From positions 1-38,144 of the IMG/VR virus record IMGVR_UViG_3300005916_000006: a DNA stretch of 38,144 nt; one strand, written 5' to 3'. Shown here one piece after another: positions 38,072 to 38,144 of this stretch. The position numbers and the translations under genes are program-made. The DNA comes from a virus. Position 1 is the first letter of the stretch; every line of letters starts with the position of its first letter. Below the pieces are notes generated by a model. The model saw nothing but the letters and a program-made list of their open reading frames with translations, had not been told where the DNA came from and did no database searches.

Positions 38072-38144
38072 ATGAGCGAATCACGAGCCAGGCCAGAAAA
38101 TTGGCCGTATTATTCCGCGCTATTCCTCGACGGCTTCAAGGCTG
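38072..38144 (+). CDS. First gene after P4 (partial)
   Basis: Starts at ATG 38072 with ACAGGAGG at 38057-38064, the same site as the first gene behind P1. 24 residues are visible (MSESRARPENWPYYSALFLD...), and the frame runs off the window. Not identifiable. Confidence 0.55.
   Translation, partial: MSESRARPENWPYYSALFLDGFKA

Overview
The window is a contiguous piece of a tailed double-stranded DNA phage or prophage (Caudoviricetes). All recognisable genes lie on the + strand and are tightly packed, with many ATGA, GTGA and TGATG stop/start overlaps and AGGAGG-type ribosome binding sites. A tape-measure protein, tail-tube protein and tail-assembly chaperone pair are present and no sheath gene is seen, which points to a long non-contractile (siphovirus-like) tail. 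Near the right end there is an exported protein with a Sec signal peptide and a lipoprotein with a LAGC lipobox. Together with sigma70-like promoters these suggest a diderm (Gram-negative type) host. No host genes, tRNAs, integrase, CRISPR array or insertion sequence were found.

Layout. 1-929: 3' part of the large terminase. 932-5587: an island of about 17 tiny genes, at least seven with paired CxxC zinc-ribbon motifs, mostly behind their own promoter at 1413. It separates the terminase from the portal, which are usually neighbours. 5680-13504: head module: portal, MuF-like protein, DUF2213-type protease/scaffold, two paralogous decoration proteins, encapsulin-like major capsid protein, head-tail connectors and tail completion protein, with a cytidylyltransferase gene inserted among the connectors. 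13544-19039: BppU-like and fibre/adhesin genes. 19145-22769: glycan-modification cassette (two-domain glycosyltransferase, FkbM-like methyltransferase, a second methyltransferase-like protein). 22781-28451: tail tube, chaperones joined by a classic -1 frameshift site, and the tape measure. 28637-35133: tail tip/hub, a second set of fibre/adhesin genes paralogous to the first, and a tip protein with a fibronectin domain. 35230-37727: holin-like and other small genes, an exported probable outer-membrane protein, a lipoprotein and a 30-residue membrane peptide. 37728-38144: a non-coding control region followed by the start of the next operon.

Structural genes make up most of the window. The cytidylyltransferase, glycosyltransferase and methyltransferases could build or modify a sugar on the virion or the host surface, and the paired adhesin-like proteins are possible acceptors. 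The exported protein and lipoprotein could remodel the host outer membrane, for example in superinfection exclusion. These roles are inference.

The least expected signals are: (i) two compact promoter-terminator units (28471-28579 and 37851-37968), each predicting a stand-alone RNA of about 75-85 nt; (ii) a 39-bp promoter block repeated nearly 37 kb apart (1409-1447 and 37998-38036); (iii) short identical sequences reused around start codons in the zinc-ribbon island; (iv) a small gene broken by an apparent single-G loss at 18945-18947; and (v) strong hairpins without U-tracts between structural genes. No endolysin was recognised, so lysis genes probably extend outside the window.
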